Of a DNA stretch of 64,000 bases, positions 44,234-52,866 are shown piece after piece (positions within the stretch are counted from its first letter, which is position 1; each line of letters starts with the position of its first letter). A program made the position numbers and the translations under genes. The notes under the pieces were generated by a model. That model had not been told where the DNA came from and searched no databases. It saw nothing but the letters and a program-made list of their open reading frames with translations. Source of the stretch: Turicibacter sanguinis (GTDB taxonomy: Bacteria > Bacillota_I > Bacilli_A > MOL361 > Turicibacteraceae). The stretch is taken from positions 2,700,001 to 2,764,000 of the forward strand of contig NZ_CP053187.1 of assembly GCF_013046825.1 (NCBI RefSeq), read 5' to 3'.

Positions 44234-44788
44234 TTATTCGCTTACTTTTACCATTGAAGGTCTAATAACACGATCTTTTAATTTATAACCTTTTTGAAGT
44301 TCTTGTAAAACCATTCCTGATTCTACCCCTTCAACTGCTTCTTGCATCACAGCTTGATGCACAGTTGGATCGAAGGCCACGCCTTCTGCTTTAATGACTT
44401 CAACCCCTTCTTGCTTTAATGCCTCAAGTAATTGGGTATGAATCATTTTAAATCCTGTTAAGAATGTTTTTGTATTTTCATCTTCAACCGTACTAGATAA
44501 AGCACGCTCAAAGTTATCAATCGCTGGAATAATATTCGTAATCACAGCCTGTGAGCGATATTTCGCTTCACGAACGCGTTCTTCATTCATACGACGTTTA
44601 AAGTTTTCAAGTTCAGCTGCATTACGTAACAATTGATCTTTCAGATCTTGAATTTGTTGTTTTAATTCCACTGTTTCATCGATAACTTCTGATTCCGTCT
44701 CACACTGGCAATCACCATTTGCTTCTTGGCAACCTGCTTCTTCATTTAATTCTTCTAATTCTTCAACTGGTTGGGTTTCCTTATTCAA
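44234..44788 (-). CDS. grpE: Nucleotide exchange factor GrpE
   Basis: GrpE releases ADP from DnaK. The 184-residue protein has a long helix (about 35-85, with NAAELENFKRRMNEER) and the C-terminal beta domain with VAFDPTVHQAVMQE near 141-154. The acidic N-terminus carries three cysteines close together (CQEANGDCQC, residues 20-29), unusual for GrpE. The start is a TTG at 44788, 8 bases after GGAGG; a GTG at 44797 overlaps the ribosome site. Confidence 0.96.
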   Translation of the reverse strand: MNKETQPVEELEELNEEAGCQEANGDCQCETESEVIDETVELKQQIQDLKDQLLRNAAELENFKRRMNEERVREAKYRSQAVITNIIPAIDNFERALSSTVEDENTKTFLTGFKMIHTQLLEALKQEGVEVIKAEGVAFDPTVHQAVMQEAVEGVESGMVLQELQKGYKLKDRVIRPSMVKVSE

Positions 44789-44800
44789 CCGCCCCACCTC

Positions 44801-45823
44801 CTATTTATATAAATCAGACATAATTCGTGCGACATGCTCAAGAAGTGGAATGATTTTTCGATACTCCATTCTCGTCGGTCCTAAAACCGCAATCTTCCCA
44901 AATTCATGGTCACTAATTTGGTACGGAACCGTGATTAGTGTACAGTTTTCCATCGCTTTTATTTCGTTTTCTTGTCCAATTTTAACCGTCAATTCATGAG
45001 TCTCATCATCTGACTCAATAACTTTTACAATCTCATCTGCTTCAATCATACTAAACAAATGATAAGCTTTATCTAAATCATTGAATTCTGGTTGTTTCAA
45101 AATATTAGATTTTCCACTTAGAATATAATTGTTTTGAGAGAGCGACTGAGAAAGTAATTGAAGCATTGTATACATAATTTCCTCTTTGTATGTAATGAAA
45201 TCATGTAATTGATTTTCAAAGCTTTCAGTTAACTTATCATGGATTTCACCCACAAATTCACCGACAAGTAATTCATCGAGCGCTTTAATAATGGTCTCCA
45301 TTTTTTTAATATCAATATTGTCAGGAATCGTAATTGTCCGACTCTCAACATGCCCTTGGTCTGTAATAAGAACAAAGACAGCTTGTGCATCTGAAATCGG
45401 AACAAACTGAATTTTTTTCACTCGACTGTAATCACGAGAGGGACCTAATAAAATTGACGTATAATTCGTTAAACTTGAGAGCAATTTAACCGCTTCTTTA
45501 ATGGTTGTTTCACGTTCAAATTGTTTTTGATTTAACAATTGTTTAAATATTCCTACTTCTGGTGTTGTCTCCATAGGTTCTTCTTTTACAAGGTAGTCTA
45601 CGTAATAACGATATCCCTTTTGACTCGGGATCCGACCACTTGACGTATGTGTTTTTTCAAGAAAGCCCAAATCTTCTAAATCTGCCATTTCATTTCGAAT
45701 CGTAGCAGCTGAAAAATTCAGTTCTTCTTTTTTAGATAAGACGCGCGAACCTACTGGCTGTGCCGTGTGTATGAACTCTTCTACAATTGCCTTTAAAACA
45801 AGTATTTGTCGTTCCGTTAGCAA
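44801..45823 (-). CDS. hrcA: Heat-inducible transcription repressor HrcA
   Basis: HrcA represses chaperone operons by binding CIRCE. The 340-residue product starts MLTERQILVLKAIVEEF, the N-terminal winged-helix (to about 100) with RNEMADLEDLGFLEKTH-like text near 47-63 and GRIPSQKGYRYYVD near 66-79. GAF-like and dimerisation parts follow. The start is a TTG at 45823 with AGAGGTG at good spacing and perfect family alignment; a GTG at 45844 lies within the CIRCE element. It heads hrcA-grpE-dnaK-dnaJ and binds its own promoter. Confidence 0.96.
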   Translation of the reverse strand: MLTERQILVLKAIVEEFIHTAQPVGSRVLSKKEELNFSAATIRNEMADLEDLGFLEKTHTSSGRIPSQKGYRYYVDYLVKEEPMETTPEVGIFKQLLNQKQFERETTIKEAVKLLSSLTNYTSILLGPSRDYSRVKKIQFVPISDAQAVFVLITDQGHVESRTITIPDNIDIKKMETIIKALDELLVGEFVGEIHDKLTESFENQLHDFITYKEEIMYTMLQLLSQSLSQNNYILSGKSNILKQPEFNDLDKAYHLFSMIEADEIVKVIESDDETHELTVKIGQENEIKAMENCTLITVPYQISDHEFGKIAVLGPTRMEYRKIIPLLEHVARIMSDLYK

Positions 45824-45837
45824 TGTAAACACCTCTT

Positions 45838-45864
45838 TTAGCACTCGTTATCATCAAGTGCTAA
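45838..45864 (-). promoter_or_regulatory. CIRCE operator 1 (promoter-proximal leader)
   Basis: TTAGCACTC, nine bases, AAGTGCTAA: one mismatch from the CIRCE consensus. It lies just after the -10 element, between the promoter and the hrcA ribosome site. Confidence 0.95.
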
Positions 45865-45868
45865 TACC

Positions 45869-45897
45869 ATTATATATAACCTTATTAGCACTGTCAA
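45869..45897 (-). promoter_or_regulatory. Sigma-A promoter of the hrcA operon
   Basis: A perfect consensus on the minus strand: TTGACA (45897-45892), 17 bases, TATAAT (45874-45869). The -35 lies inside the upstream CIRCE element. Confidence 0.9.
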
Positions 45898-45911
45898 CTC
45901 ATTAGTGCTAA
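45885..45911 (-). promoter_or_regulatory. CIRCE operator 2 (overlapping the -35)
   Basis: TTAGCACTG, nine bases, TAGTGCTAA: two mismatches from the consensus, one in each arm. It covers the -35 hexamer, so bound HrcA would block RNA polymerase. Confidence 0.85.
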
Positions 45912-45988
45912 TTTTTTATTTTTTTCAGAAGTCTAACTTCAGCAACCGTCTACCTTGATTAATATTCTCATTTCATGCTATTTCATAC

Positions 45989-46018
45989 AAAAAAAGACAC
46001 TCCTAGGAGCGTCTTTTT
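45989..46018 (-). terminator. Intrinsic terminator after trxA
   Basis: AAAAAGAC...CTC and GAG...GTCTTTTT (45991-46018) form a hairpin with one mismatch and a T-run on the minus strand. Confidence 0.75.
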
Positions 46019-46021
46019 GAA

Positions 46022-46336
46022 TTATTTATGCGATTCAATTAATGATAATAACGACGCTTTTGGTTGGAATCCAACTGTTTGCTGAACTGCTTGACCGTCT
46101 TTAAATAAAATTAATGTTGGAATTGACATCACTTTAAATTGTGACGCAACACCTGGACAATGATCCACGTTTACTTTAACAATTTTAGCAACACCTTGTA
46201 ATTCAGTCGCTAACTCTTCTAGAACAGGCGCAATCATCTTACATGGTCCGCACCAATCTGCATAAAAATCAACTAAAACTAATCCAGTTGCAATTTCTTG
46301 AGCAAAATTTTCTTCTGTTGCATGAATAACTGCCAT
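46022..46336 (-). CDS. trxA: Thioredoxin
   Basis: The 104-residue thioredoxin reduces protein disulfides in the cytoplasm. The active site is WCGPCK (Cys29 and Cys32), with the cis-proline in the SIPTLILF segment near 72-79. The ATG at 46336 lies after AGGAGG; an in-frame start at 46375 would put the ribosome site inside the gene. It has its own promoter and terminator. Confidence 0.97.
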   Translation of the reverse strand: MAVIHATEENFAQEIATGLVLVDFYADWCGPCKMIAPVLEELATELQGVAKIVKVNVDHCPGVASQFKVMSIPTLILFKDGQAVQQTVGFQPKASLLSLIESHK

Positions 46337-46376
46337 GTTTATTTCCTCCTCTAATACTTCTTGATAGTCTATCATA

Positions 46377-46404
46377 AGTATATCATATTACCATGAAATT
46401 ACAA
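46377..46404 (-). promoter_or_regulatory. Sigma-A promoter of trxA
   Basis: TTGTAA (46404-46399) and TATACT (46382-46377), 16 bases apart on the minus strand, about 40 bases before the trxA start. Confidence 0.6.
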
Positions 46405-46518
46405 ATAGATTGCACTTTCACCCAAATATTATTTCACATTTTTAGACACCTATCCCCATAACTTTCTAACAATCCCTTTATTTTAAACAGTAAATGGAGC
46501 GCCAACATGATCCTTTAA

Positions 46519-47259
46519 CTAATTTAAATATCGGCGTAAAAATTCTTTCGTTCGTGCCTGTTTAGGATTTACAAAGATTTCATCTGGTGTTCCTTCCTCA
46601 GCAATCACCCCTCGATCCATAAAAACAACTCGATGACTCACCTCTTTAGCAAATCCCATTTCATGTGTCACCACAATCATCGTTAATCCATCCTCCGCTA
46701 ATTGTTTCATGACTTTTAAAACGTCACCCACCATTTCGGGATCAAGGGCACTTGTCGGTTCATCAAATAACAATACTTCTGGTTCCATACATAAAGCACG
46801 CGCAATGGCTACACGTTGTTTTTGCCCCCCTGATAATTGTGAACTACTTGCATGAGCAAATGATTTCATTCCGACCTTCTCTAAATAAAACATCGCTTTT
46901 TCGATCGCCTCTTCTTTTCTTCGTTTCAATACTTTTGTTTGTCCAATGACACAATTATCAAGAACTGTTTTATTTTGAAACAAATTAAAACTTTGAAACA
47001 CCATCCCGACTTTAGTTCGGTATTGATTAACATTAAGTTCTCCCTTTAAAATATCCTGGCCTCGATATAAGATTTCACCACTATCTGGAATTTCTAATAA
47101 ATTAAGGCATCGAAGTAGAGTTGATTTCCCACTTCCACTTGATCCAATAATCGTAATAACTTCTCCTTTATCCACATGAAACTCTATGTTTTTTAAAACC
47201 TCTAGTTCTCCAAATCGTTTTTCTAAATGATGGATGTTGATCATCGTATTTTCTGCCAT
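46519..47259 (-). CDS. Amino-acid ABC transporter ATP-binding protein
   Basis: A 246-residue ABC ATPase of the polar amino-acid uptake class. The Walker A motif GSSGSGKST is near residues 35-43, the Q-loop in MVFQSFNLF near 86-94, the signature [15 protein letters not shown] near 142-156 and Walker [15 protein letters not shown] near 162-175. It is the third gene of the lysine-riboswitch operon, 9 bases after the permease. An AGGAGGAG ribosome site precedes the ATG. I see no terminator right after it. Confidence 0.95.
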   Translation of the reverse strand: MAENTMINIHHLEKRFGELEVLKNIEFHVDKGEVITIIGSSGSGKSTLLRCLNLLEIPDSGEILYRGQDILKGELNVNQYRTKVGMVFQSFNLFQNKTVLDNCVIGQTKVLKRRKEEAIEKAMFYLEKVGMKSFAHASSSQLSGGQKQRVAIARALCMEPEVLLFDEPTSALDPEMVGDVLKVMKQLAEDGLTMIVVTHEMGFAKEVSHRVVFMDRGVIAEEGTPDEIFVNPKQARTKEFLRRYLN

Positions 47260-47268
47260 ACTCTCCTC

Positions 47269-48030
47269 CTAAAGATTTGCCATTGGAACCGTTTGCGATG
47301 ATGGAAATGAAGTTTTTTTCACGTTCATTTTCTTTTCAATCCAACCTAAAATTTGTGCTGTAATTGTCGTTAACACTAAATAAATGAGGCACGTAATAAA
47401 AAACGTCTCAGAATATAGCATCACACTTCCTGCTACTGATTTAGATTGGAAGAAAACTTCAATCACCCCAATGACATTTAACATTGAACTATCTTTAATA
47501 TTCACAATAAATTCATTTCCAATAGAAGGAAAGGCGTTTTTAATCGCCTGAGGTAAGATAATGTACATCATCGATTGAAAAGCGGTCATTCCAATACTTC
47601 TAGCGGCTTCAAGTTGCCCTTTATCCACTGACTGAATACCTGAACGGATAATTTCTGCCATATAAGCCCCAGTATTAACCGAAATAATCACAATCCCTGC
47701 AGTTAATGAACTCCACCCTAGAATAGGACGTAAAGCATGATATAAAAACATCGCTTGCACCATCATTGGAGTCCCTCTAAAAAACCAAACGTAAAGACCT
47801 ATCAAACAGTGCATCATTTTTTTTAACACTTTTACACTTTTTAAGTCTCTTGGTTCAATTGTAATCGCACGCAATCCCCCTAGAACTAACCCAATAACTA
47901 AGCCTAACATCGTTCCTAAAAAAGCTAAAATGAGTGTCATTTTAATTCCATACATGAACAAATCAAAATTTTTAACAAATAAAGAAAATGATTTATTTAA
48001 AAAGCCATTTTGAGTCGTTAAGAACATCAT
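47269..48030 (-). CDS. Amino-acid ABC transporter permease
   Basis: A 253-residue permease of the HisM/GlnP family with about five membrane helices. The GTPMMVQAMFLYHAL-like segment near 90-104 and the EAA loop (GQLEAARSIGMTAFQSMMYIILPQA near 155-179, read in two parts) contact the ATPase. It lies between the binding-protein and ATPase genes. The ribosome site AGGTGA is inside the end of the binding-protein gene, so translation is coupled. Confidence 0.94.
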   Translation of the reverse strand: MMFLTTQNGFLNKSFSLFVKNFDLFMYGIKMTLILAFLGTMLGLVIGLVLGGLRAITIEPRDLKSVKVLKKMMHCLIGLYVWFFRGTPMMVQAMFLYHALRPILGWSSLTAGIVIISVNTGAYMAEIIRSGIQSVDKGQLEAARSIGMTAFQSMMYIILPQAIKNAFPSIGNEFIVNIKDSSMLNVIGVIEVFFQSKSVAGSVMLYSETFFITCLIYLVLTTITAQILGWIEKKMNVKKTSFPSSQTVPMANL

Positions 48031-48032
48031 AA

Positions 48033-48845
48033 TTATTCACCTGTTGGCGCACTTTCGCGAGATTCTGTCATCCATTCATTTCGAGTCGAATCTGAAATAT
48101 TATCTAAAGCAGATTGAACTTGATTAAAGAACTCTGTACCACGACTGCCTTCTTTTAATCCAATTGAAACAGATGTATCAATATCAAATCCTTTACCTTC
48201 TGCAAAGTGAACAATAGTCAAATCTGGATTAGCTTGAATGACCCCTTCGGCAACGGGTAATTCAGCCGTAATAGCATCTGCTTCATTTGATTGTAAAGAG
48301 ACCACTAACTCAGGATAAGAAGATTTAGGTGTTAAGTGATTCACCCCTTCAATTTGGTCAATTACCGTATCATAATTAGTATTCATCTGTCCAATCACAT
48401 TTTTACCACTAAAATCTTGAATAGATGTTGCATGAACTAAATCATCGTCTGCACGAACAATCAGTACCATTTCTGATTCAAAATAAGGTGTCGTAAAATC
48501 AATTCCTTGTTCACGTTCCTCATTAGCGGTCATCCCAGCAATAATCGCATCAATTTCTCCCGATTCTAGTGATAATTGCAAACCATCCCACTCTAATTTT
48601 TTAATCACTAACTCTTTTTCCATGCTCTTTGCAATTTCATTTGCAATTCTCACATCGTATCCATCACAAAATCCTGCTCCACCAATTGATACACTTGTCT
48701 GTGTTGGTGCTGACGTTTGCCAGTTAAACGGAGCATAATTACATTCCATTCCAACCGTAAACGTATCTTTTGAATTACTTGTAGCATTCCCGCTACATCC
48801 TGCAAGCAAAATACATCCTGCTAACGTTACAACTAATTTTCTCAT
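48033..48845 (-). CDS. Amino-acid ABC transporter substrate-binding lipoprotein (probably lysine)
   Basis: A 270-residue extracellular binding protein anchored as a lipoprotein. The signal (residues 1-16) ends in the lipobox LLAGC (Cys17). The family 3 binding-protein fold follows, with FCDGYDVRIANEIAKSM near 64-80 and AIIAGMTANEEREQGIDFTTPYFES near 107-131 (read in parts). A lysine riboswitch controls the operon, so lysine is the likely ligand; this is inferred from the riboswitch, not from binding residues. GGGGAGA precedes the ATG. Confidence 0.92.
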   Translation of the reverse strand: MRKLVVTLAGCILLAGCSGNATSNSKDTFTVGMECNYAPFNWQTSAPTQTSVSIGGAGFCDGYDVRIANEIAKSMEKELVIKKLEWDGLQLSLESGEIDAIIAGMTANEEREQGIDFTTPYFESEMVLIVRADDDLVHATSIQDFSGKNVIGQMNTNYDTVIDQIEGVNHLTPKSSYPELVVSLQSNEADAITAELPVAEGVIQANPDLTIVHFAEGKGFDIDTSVSIGLKEGSRGTEFFNQVQSALDNISDSTRNEWMTESRESAPTGE

Positions 48846-48881
48846 ATTAAAATCTCCCCTTTGATTAAAATTGATTGTAAC

Positions 48882-48908
48882 AAAAAAAGTCGTGCTATTA
48901 ACACGACT
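48882..48908 (-). terminator. Riboswitch-controlled terminator of the lysine transporter operon
   Basis: AGTCGTG (48889-48895) pairs with CACGACT (48902-48908) before seven T on the minus strand. The loop bases 48894-48901 can instead pair with 48926-48933, the likely antiterminator. Confidence 0.85.
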
Positions 48909-48949
48909 GAAAAAAAGTCCTCTGTTTAATAGCTCCTCTTCAAAACTGA

Positions 48950-49085
48950 AGGAGTGTTACAGGTATTTCCTGCAACCCCAAGTGACGTATTTGCCAATAC
49001 GAAACTTTCGGCGATGATTACCTTTCCAACATTTCCTCACTTGCCAGCTCCCTGTTGTACTCTGATGCAACGCTACCTCTATACG
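48950..49085 (-). promoter_or_regulatory. Lysine riboswitch (L box)
   Basis: The leader read on the minus strand has conserved lysine-aptamer blocks in order: GAGGTAGCGTTGCATC then AGAGTA, the CGCCGAAAG core, GGGTTGCAGG with its ACCTGTAAC partner, and the closing ACTCC. A terminator follows at 48882-48908. Lysine binding should favour termination and so reduce the transporter when lysine is plentiful. The assignment is from recognised consensus blocks. Confidence 0.85.
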
Positions 49086-49104
49086 ATTTTTTTTGTCCTC
49101 TTAT

Positions 49105-49133
49105 AAAATAACATGATTTCCATATAATGTAAA
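49105..49133 (-). promoter_or_regulatory. Promoter of the lysine-riboswitch transporter operon
   Basis: TTTACA (49133-49128) and TATTTT (49110-49105) are 17 bases apart, with TG one base before the -10. It lies directly upstream of the L box. Confidence 0.55.
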
Positions 49134-49160
49134 CTTTATTTTAAAAAATATATTTTCACA

Positions 49161-49191
49161 AAAAAATCTATCCCGATTGACTCGAGATAGA
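49161..49191 (-). terminator. Intrinsic terminator after mutS2
   Basis: CTATCcCGA and TCGaGATAG (49168-49176 and 49182-49190) form a stem with one mismatch; a T-run follows on the minus strand. Confidence 0.7.
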
Positions 49192-49201
49192 CAGGACTCC
49201 C

Positions 49202-51547
49202 TTATTTTAATTCAACAACCGTTGCTCCAGTTCCACCTTCACCGGCTCCCCCAAATCTAAAGCTTGCAACGTGTTTATTTTGTTTTAAATATTTATGAAC
49301 CCCTTGGCGAAGAGCTCCCGTTCCATGACCATGAATAATCGTAATCGTTTGATATCCAGCCAATAAGACATCATCAAAGTATTTATCAAGCATTAACATA
49401 GCATCTTCATAGCGTTCTCCTCGTAAATCCAATTGAATTCCGACATGGCTATTACGTTTATGAACCATTTGCCCTTTTTTTGTTTCCTTTTTCTGAACCG
49501 ATTTACGTAAATATTGAAGATCTTCAGGTTTAATGTTCACTTTCATCATACCCAGTTGAACCATCCATTCTCCATTTTTGGTTTGCTCAATCAGTTCACC
49601 TTGACGATTTAAAGATAAAACCATCACTTCATCACCTGGTTTTAACGGCTGTTTATTTTGAGCCTTTTTCTTAAATTGCTCTGCTTGTTTCGCCTCTGCT
49701 TTCTTTAATGACGTCAATTTTTCTGTTAACTCATGATCTTTCATTGATAAATCAGCCATTTTTTTCGCTCGACGTAAATCCATCACAATTTGTTCTGCTT
49801 CTTCTTTTGCTTGGCGAACACTTTCAAATGCTTCTTTTTTGATATCCTCTAAGACTTTTTCACGTTCTGCCTCAAATTTTGCCAGTTTTTGCTCATATTC
49901 TTTTTTCATTTCTTCAACTAATGTATTTTGTTGCTGAAGATGTTGAATCTCCTGATCTAATTGTAATCCACGATCCTCAAGTTTTGTAATTAAATCCGTC
50001 ATTTCTGTTCGTTCACTTTCAACATATGAACGAGCTTGATTTAAAATGGCCTCTTTTAATCCTAAACGTTTTGAAATCTCAAAGGCATTTGAACGTCCAG
50101 GTACTCCAACAAGTAAACGATACGTTGGGGAAAGCGTCTCAACATTAAATTCAACCGATGCATTAATCACATCATCTTGCTCATAAGCATAGGCCTTAAG
50201 CTCAGGGTAATGCGACGTCGCAATCGTACGCGCTCCTCGAACCTTAACATAATTTAAAATCGAAATAGCAAGTGATGCGCCTTCTTTCGGATCGGTTCCT
50301 GCCCCTAGCTCATCAAATAAAATCAAGCTATTCACTGTTAAACGTTCCATAATTTTAACGATATTTGTCATATGAGATGAGAACGTTGATAAACTTTGTT
50401 CAATACTTTGTTCGTCTCCAATATCAGCAAAAACATGATCGAAAATAGCCAATTGTGATGACTCGTGTGCCGGAATTAAAAGACCTGCTTGTGCCATCAA
50501 CGTTAGTAATCCCACCGTTTTTAACGTAACAGTTTTCCCCCCTGTGTTTGGACCTGTGATTACAATCGTCGTATACTCATCTCCAAGTTCGATGTCATTA
50601 GCCACAACAGACTTTTGATCAATTAAGGGATGTCTAGCAGCCACTAAACGGATAATCCCTTTAGTATTTATTTTAGGACGCGTTCCATTAATTAAACGGG
50701 CATACTTTCCTTTTGCAAACATGAAGTCAATTTCTCCAAGAAGCTCAACATTTAATGACAGTAAGTCGACAAACTTCTTCACTTCTTCGGTTAATTCACG
50801 TAAAATACGTTCAATCTCACGGCGTTCTTCTACATGCCACTCTTGCAACTTATTATTTAAATCCACCACTTCTTTTGGTTCCATAAAATACGTATTTCCT
50901 GATGAGGATTGATCATGAATCGTTCCACCAAACGTATTTTTATAATCTGCACGAACTGGAACAACATAACGTTCATTACGAATCGTTACGATTCCATCTG
51001 TCAATTTGCTACGACGCTCTGATACGACTTGATTTAGACGTTCTTTAATACGAGATTCGGTGCTTTGAATAGCACGACGAATACTACGTAATTCACCTGA
51101 TGCACTGTCCATCACATATCCTGTCTCATCGATACACGCATTAATAGCATTTTGTAAACTCGATAAAGCGACTAACGTATTCGTATGATGTGCAAAAATC
51201 GGGGCATCGACTTTAATCTCATTTAAACGTTCTGCAAAAGATTTCATCTGTGACACCGCATAAAGTAAGCGGCTCACCGCTAATAACTCTTGTGAAGATA
51301 GAATCGCTGAAATCTTCGCACGCGCAATCGCCTCTGAAATATCAGATACCCCACCTAGTGGAGCCTCTCCTAACGCGTAAATAATTCTTAAGGCTTCATC
51401 TGATTGATTTAATCCATACTCCACATCTTTTTCAATCGTCGTTGGCTTTAATAAAGCCACGCGTTTTTGTCCAAGCGAACAAGCACACAACGACTCAATC
51501 GTTTGTTTAATCTTATTAAATTCTAATATCTGAATAGCTTGTTTCAC
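49202..51547 (-). CDS. mutS2: Endonuclease MutS2 / ribosome-rescue factor
   Basis: A 781-residue MutS2: a core and clamp region, the ATPase with Walker A ITGPNTGGKTVTLK near 331-344 and Walker B LILFDELGAGTDP near 407-419, a long coiled coil (about 515-640), a KOW-like linker, and the C-terminal Smr nuclease domain with LDLRGERYEDAM near 707-718 and IHGHGTGALR near 740-749. MutS2 acts on recombination intermediates and on collided ribosomes. The GTG at 51547 is eight bases after GTGGAG and fits family starts. It is divergent from rnhC. Confidence 0.96.
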   Translation of the reverse strand: MKQAIQILEFNKIKQTIESLCACSLGQKRVALLKPTTIEKDVEYGLNQSDEALRIIYALGEAPLGGVSDISEAIARAKISAILSSQELLAVSRLLYAVSQMKSFAERLNEIKVDAPIFAHHTNTLVALSSLQNAINACIDETGYVMDSASGELRSIRRAIQSTESRIKERLNQVVSERRSKLTDGIVTIRNERYVVPVRADYKNTFGGTIHDQSSSGNTYFMEPKEVVDLNNKLQEWHVEERREIERILRELTEEVKKFVDLLSLNVELLGEIDFMFAKGKYARLINGTRPKINTKGIIRLVAARHPLIDQKSVVANDIELGDEYTTIVITGPNTGGKTVTLKTVGLLTLMAQAGLLIPAHESSQLAIFDHVFADIGDEQSIEQSLSTFSSHMTNIVKIMERLTVNSLILFDELGAGTDPKEGASLAISILNYVKVRGARTIATSHYPELKAYAYEQDDVINASVEFNVETLSPTYRLLVGVPGRSNAFEISKRLGLKEAILNQARSYVESERTEMTDLITKLEDRGLQLDQEIQHLQQQNTLVEEMKKEYEQKLAKFEAEREKVLEDIKKEAFESVRQAKEEAEQIVMDLRRAKKMADLSMKDHELTEKLTSLKKAEAKQAEQFKKKAQNKQPLKPGDEVMVLSLNRQGELIEQTKNGEWMVQLGMMKVNIKPEDLQYLRKSVQKKETKKGQMVHKRNSHVGIQLDLRGERYEDAMLMLDKYFDDVLLAGYQTITIIHGHGTGALRQGVHKYLKQNKHVASFRFGGAGEGGTGATVVELK

Positions 51548-51655
51548 TAATCTCACTCCACTTTAGCAAAAAAAATTTGCAAAAATTTTTAACGATGTTA
51601 TTTTAACACAAATTCTGTTAAAATCATAGTATACATTTAAATGGACGGTGACCCT

Positions 51656-52582
51656 ATGGCTTCAACAATTACCTTAACAGTATCGCAACAAATACTAGAA
51701 AAAATGTACCAATATTACGAAAAACAAATTATTAAAATTCCAAATCATACTCTTTTTCAAGCAAAGACCACTTCTTGTACCATTACAGCTTATCTAAGCA
51801 AAAAAGTGGTATTTCAAGGGGTGAATCCTGAGATTGAAGCAAACAAATGGCAAAAGGCTTCACCTACTTCAACGACTCCTAAAAAATCAACTTTAAATGA
51901 AAAGTCAACCCTCCCAAGCAACATTGCTATGCTTTCAGCAATCGGATGTGATGAGGTTGGAACAGGAGATTACTTCGGACCGATTGTGGTTTGTTGTGCG
52001 TCTGTTGAAAAAGATCAAATAGCTTTTCTTCAAGAAATGGGAATTAAAGATTCAAAAGCATTAAAAGATCCTGAGATTTGTCAACTGGCTCATCAAATTG
52101 AAACGATGATTCCCCATCAATGCCTCGTTCTACCTAATGAAAAATATAACCTCATGGTTGAAAAAGGAATGAATGCAAACTCAATTAAAGCCTATCTCCA
52201 TAATCAAGCTTTATTGAAATTAACCACGTCACTCCCTTCCCTTCCTGATTTCATCATAATGGATGAGTTCGTTAATGAAGCAAAGTACTATGACTATTTG
52301 AAGAAATTACCTAAACAACCAACCATCATCAGCGAAAACCTTCACTTTATTCAAAAAGGCGAATCGGTTCACGTAGCGGTAGCAGCTGCCTCAATTTTAG
52401 CTCGCGCCTCATTTGTTAAATACATGCAAATTATGAGTAAAAAATATCAATTTGAACTACCAAAAGGTGCAGGTGCTCCGGTCGACATCGCAGGACGAAA
52501 ATTTGTTAAACTTCATGGAAAAGAAACACTTCAGTCTTTAACAAAATGGCACTTTGCGAATACAAATAAAATTTTAAAATAG
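51656..52582 (+). CDS. rnhC: Ribonuclease HIII
   Basis: RNase HIII removes RNA from RNA-DNA hybrids. The 308-residue protein has an N-terminal TBP-like substrate domain (to about 85) and the catalytic domain with GCDEVGTGDYFGP near 102-114 (first Asp-Glu), IKDSKAL near 137-143, and IIMDEF near 200-205. The ATG at 51656 has GGTGA six bases upstream; an ATG at 51641 lacks a ribosome site. It is divergent from mutS2, the usual neighbour in Bacillota. Confidence 0.95.
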   Translation: MASTITLTVSQQILEKMYQYYEKQIIKIPNHTLFQAKTTSCTITAYLSKKVVFQGVNPEIEANKWQKASPTSTTPKKSTLNEKSTLPSNIAMLSAIGCDEVGTGDYFGPIVVCCASVEKDQIAFLQEMGIKDSKALKDPEICQLAHQIETMIPHQCLVLPNEKYNLMVEKGMNANSIKAYLHNQALLKLTTSLPSLPDFIIMDEFVNEAKYYDYLKKLPKQPTIISENLHFIQKGESVHVAVAAASILARASFVKYMQIMSKKYQFELPKGAGAPVDIAGRKFVKLHGKETLQSLTKWHFANTNKILK

Positions 52583-52651
52583 AACCTCGAATAAAAGAGT
52601 TGAGATGAAAATAATCTGATCTTTTATAAAAAGGCGAATTAAATGACAGTT

Positions 52652-52690
52652 AAAAGATGAATTCTGCATCCTACAGAGTTCATCTTTTTT
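52652..52690 (+). terminator. Intrinsic terminator after rnhC
   Basis: AAAAGATGAA (52652-52661) pairs with TTCATCTTTT (52679-52688), with an inner CTG/CAG pairing and a T-run after it. Confidence 0.8.
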
Positions 52691-52800
52691 ATTCGACGAC
52701 TTTCCTTCTCTATTGGGATTGAAATTCTCAATTTCTACGTTGGGGTTAAAAGATGCTAAAGAATACAAAATGGATTGCCACTTAAATCTTATAAAATAAA

Positions 52801-52846
52801 AGAACCTATAACCACACACTGTTTCAAGTGTAAGCTAATAGGTTCT
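52801..52846 (-). terminator. Intrinsic terminator after the rhomboid gene
   Basis: AGAACCTAT (52801-52809) pairs with ATAGGTTCT (52838-52846) around an inner ACAC/GTGT hairpin; T residues follow on the minus strand. Confidence 0.7.
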
Positions 52847-52866
52847 AATTGAAACTTTCATACTTT

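Noticed and set aside
52574-52819. 81-codon minus-strand open frame between rnhC and the rhomboid gene
   Set aside because: It spans two terminator hairpins, has no ribosome site and no recognisable protein features.
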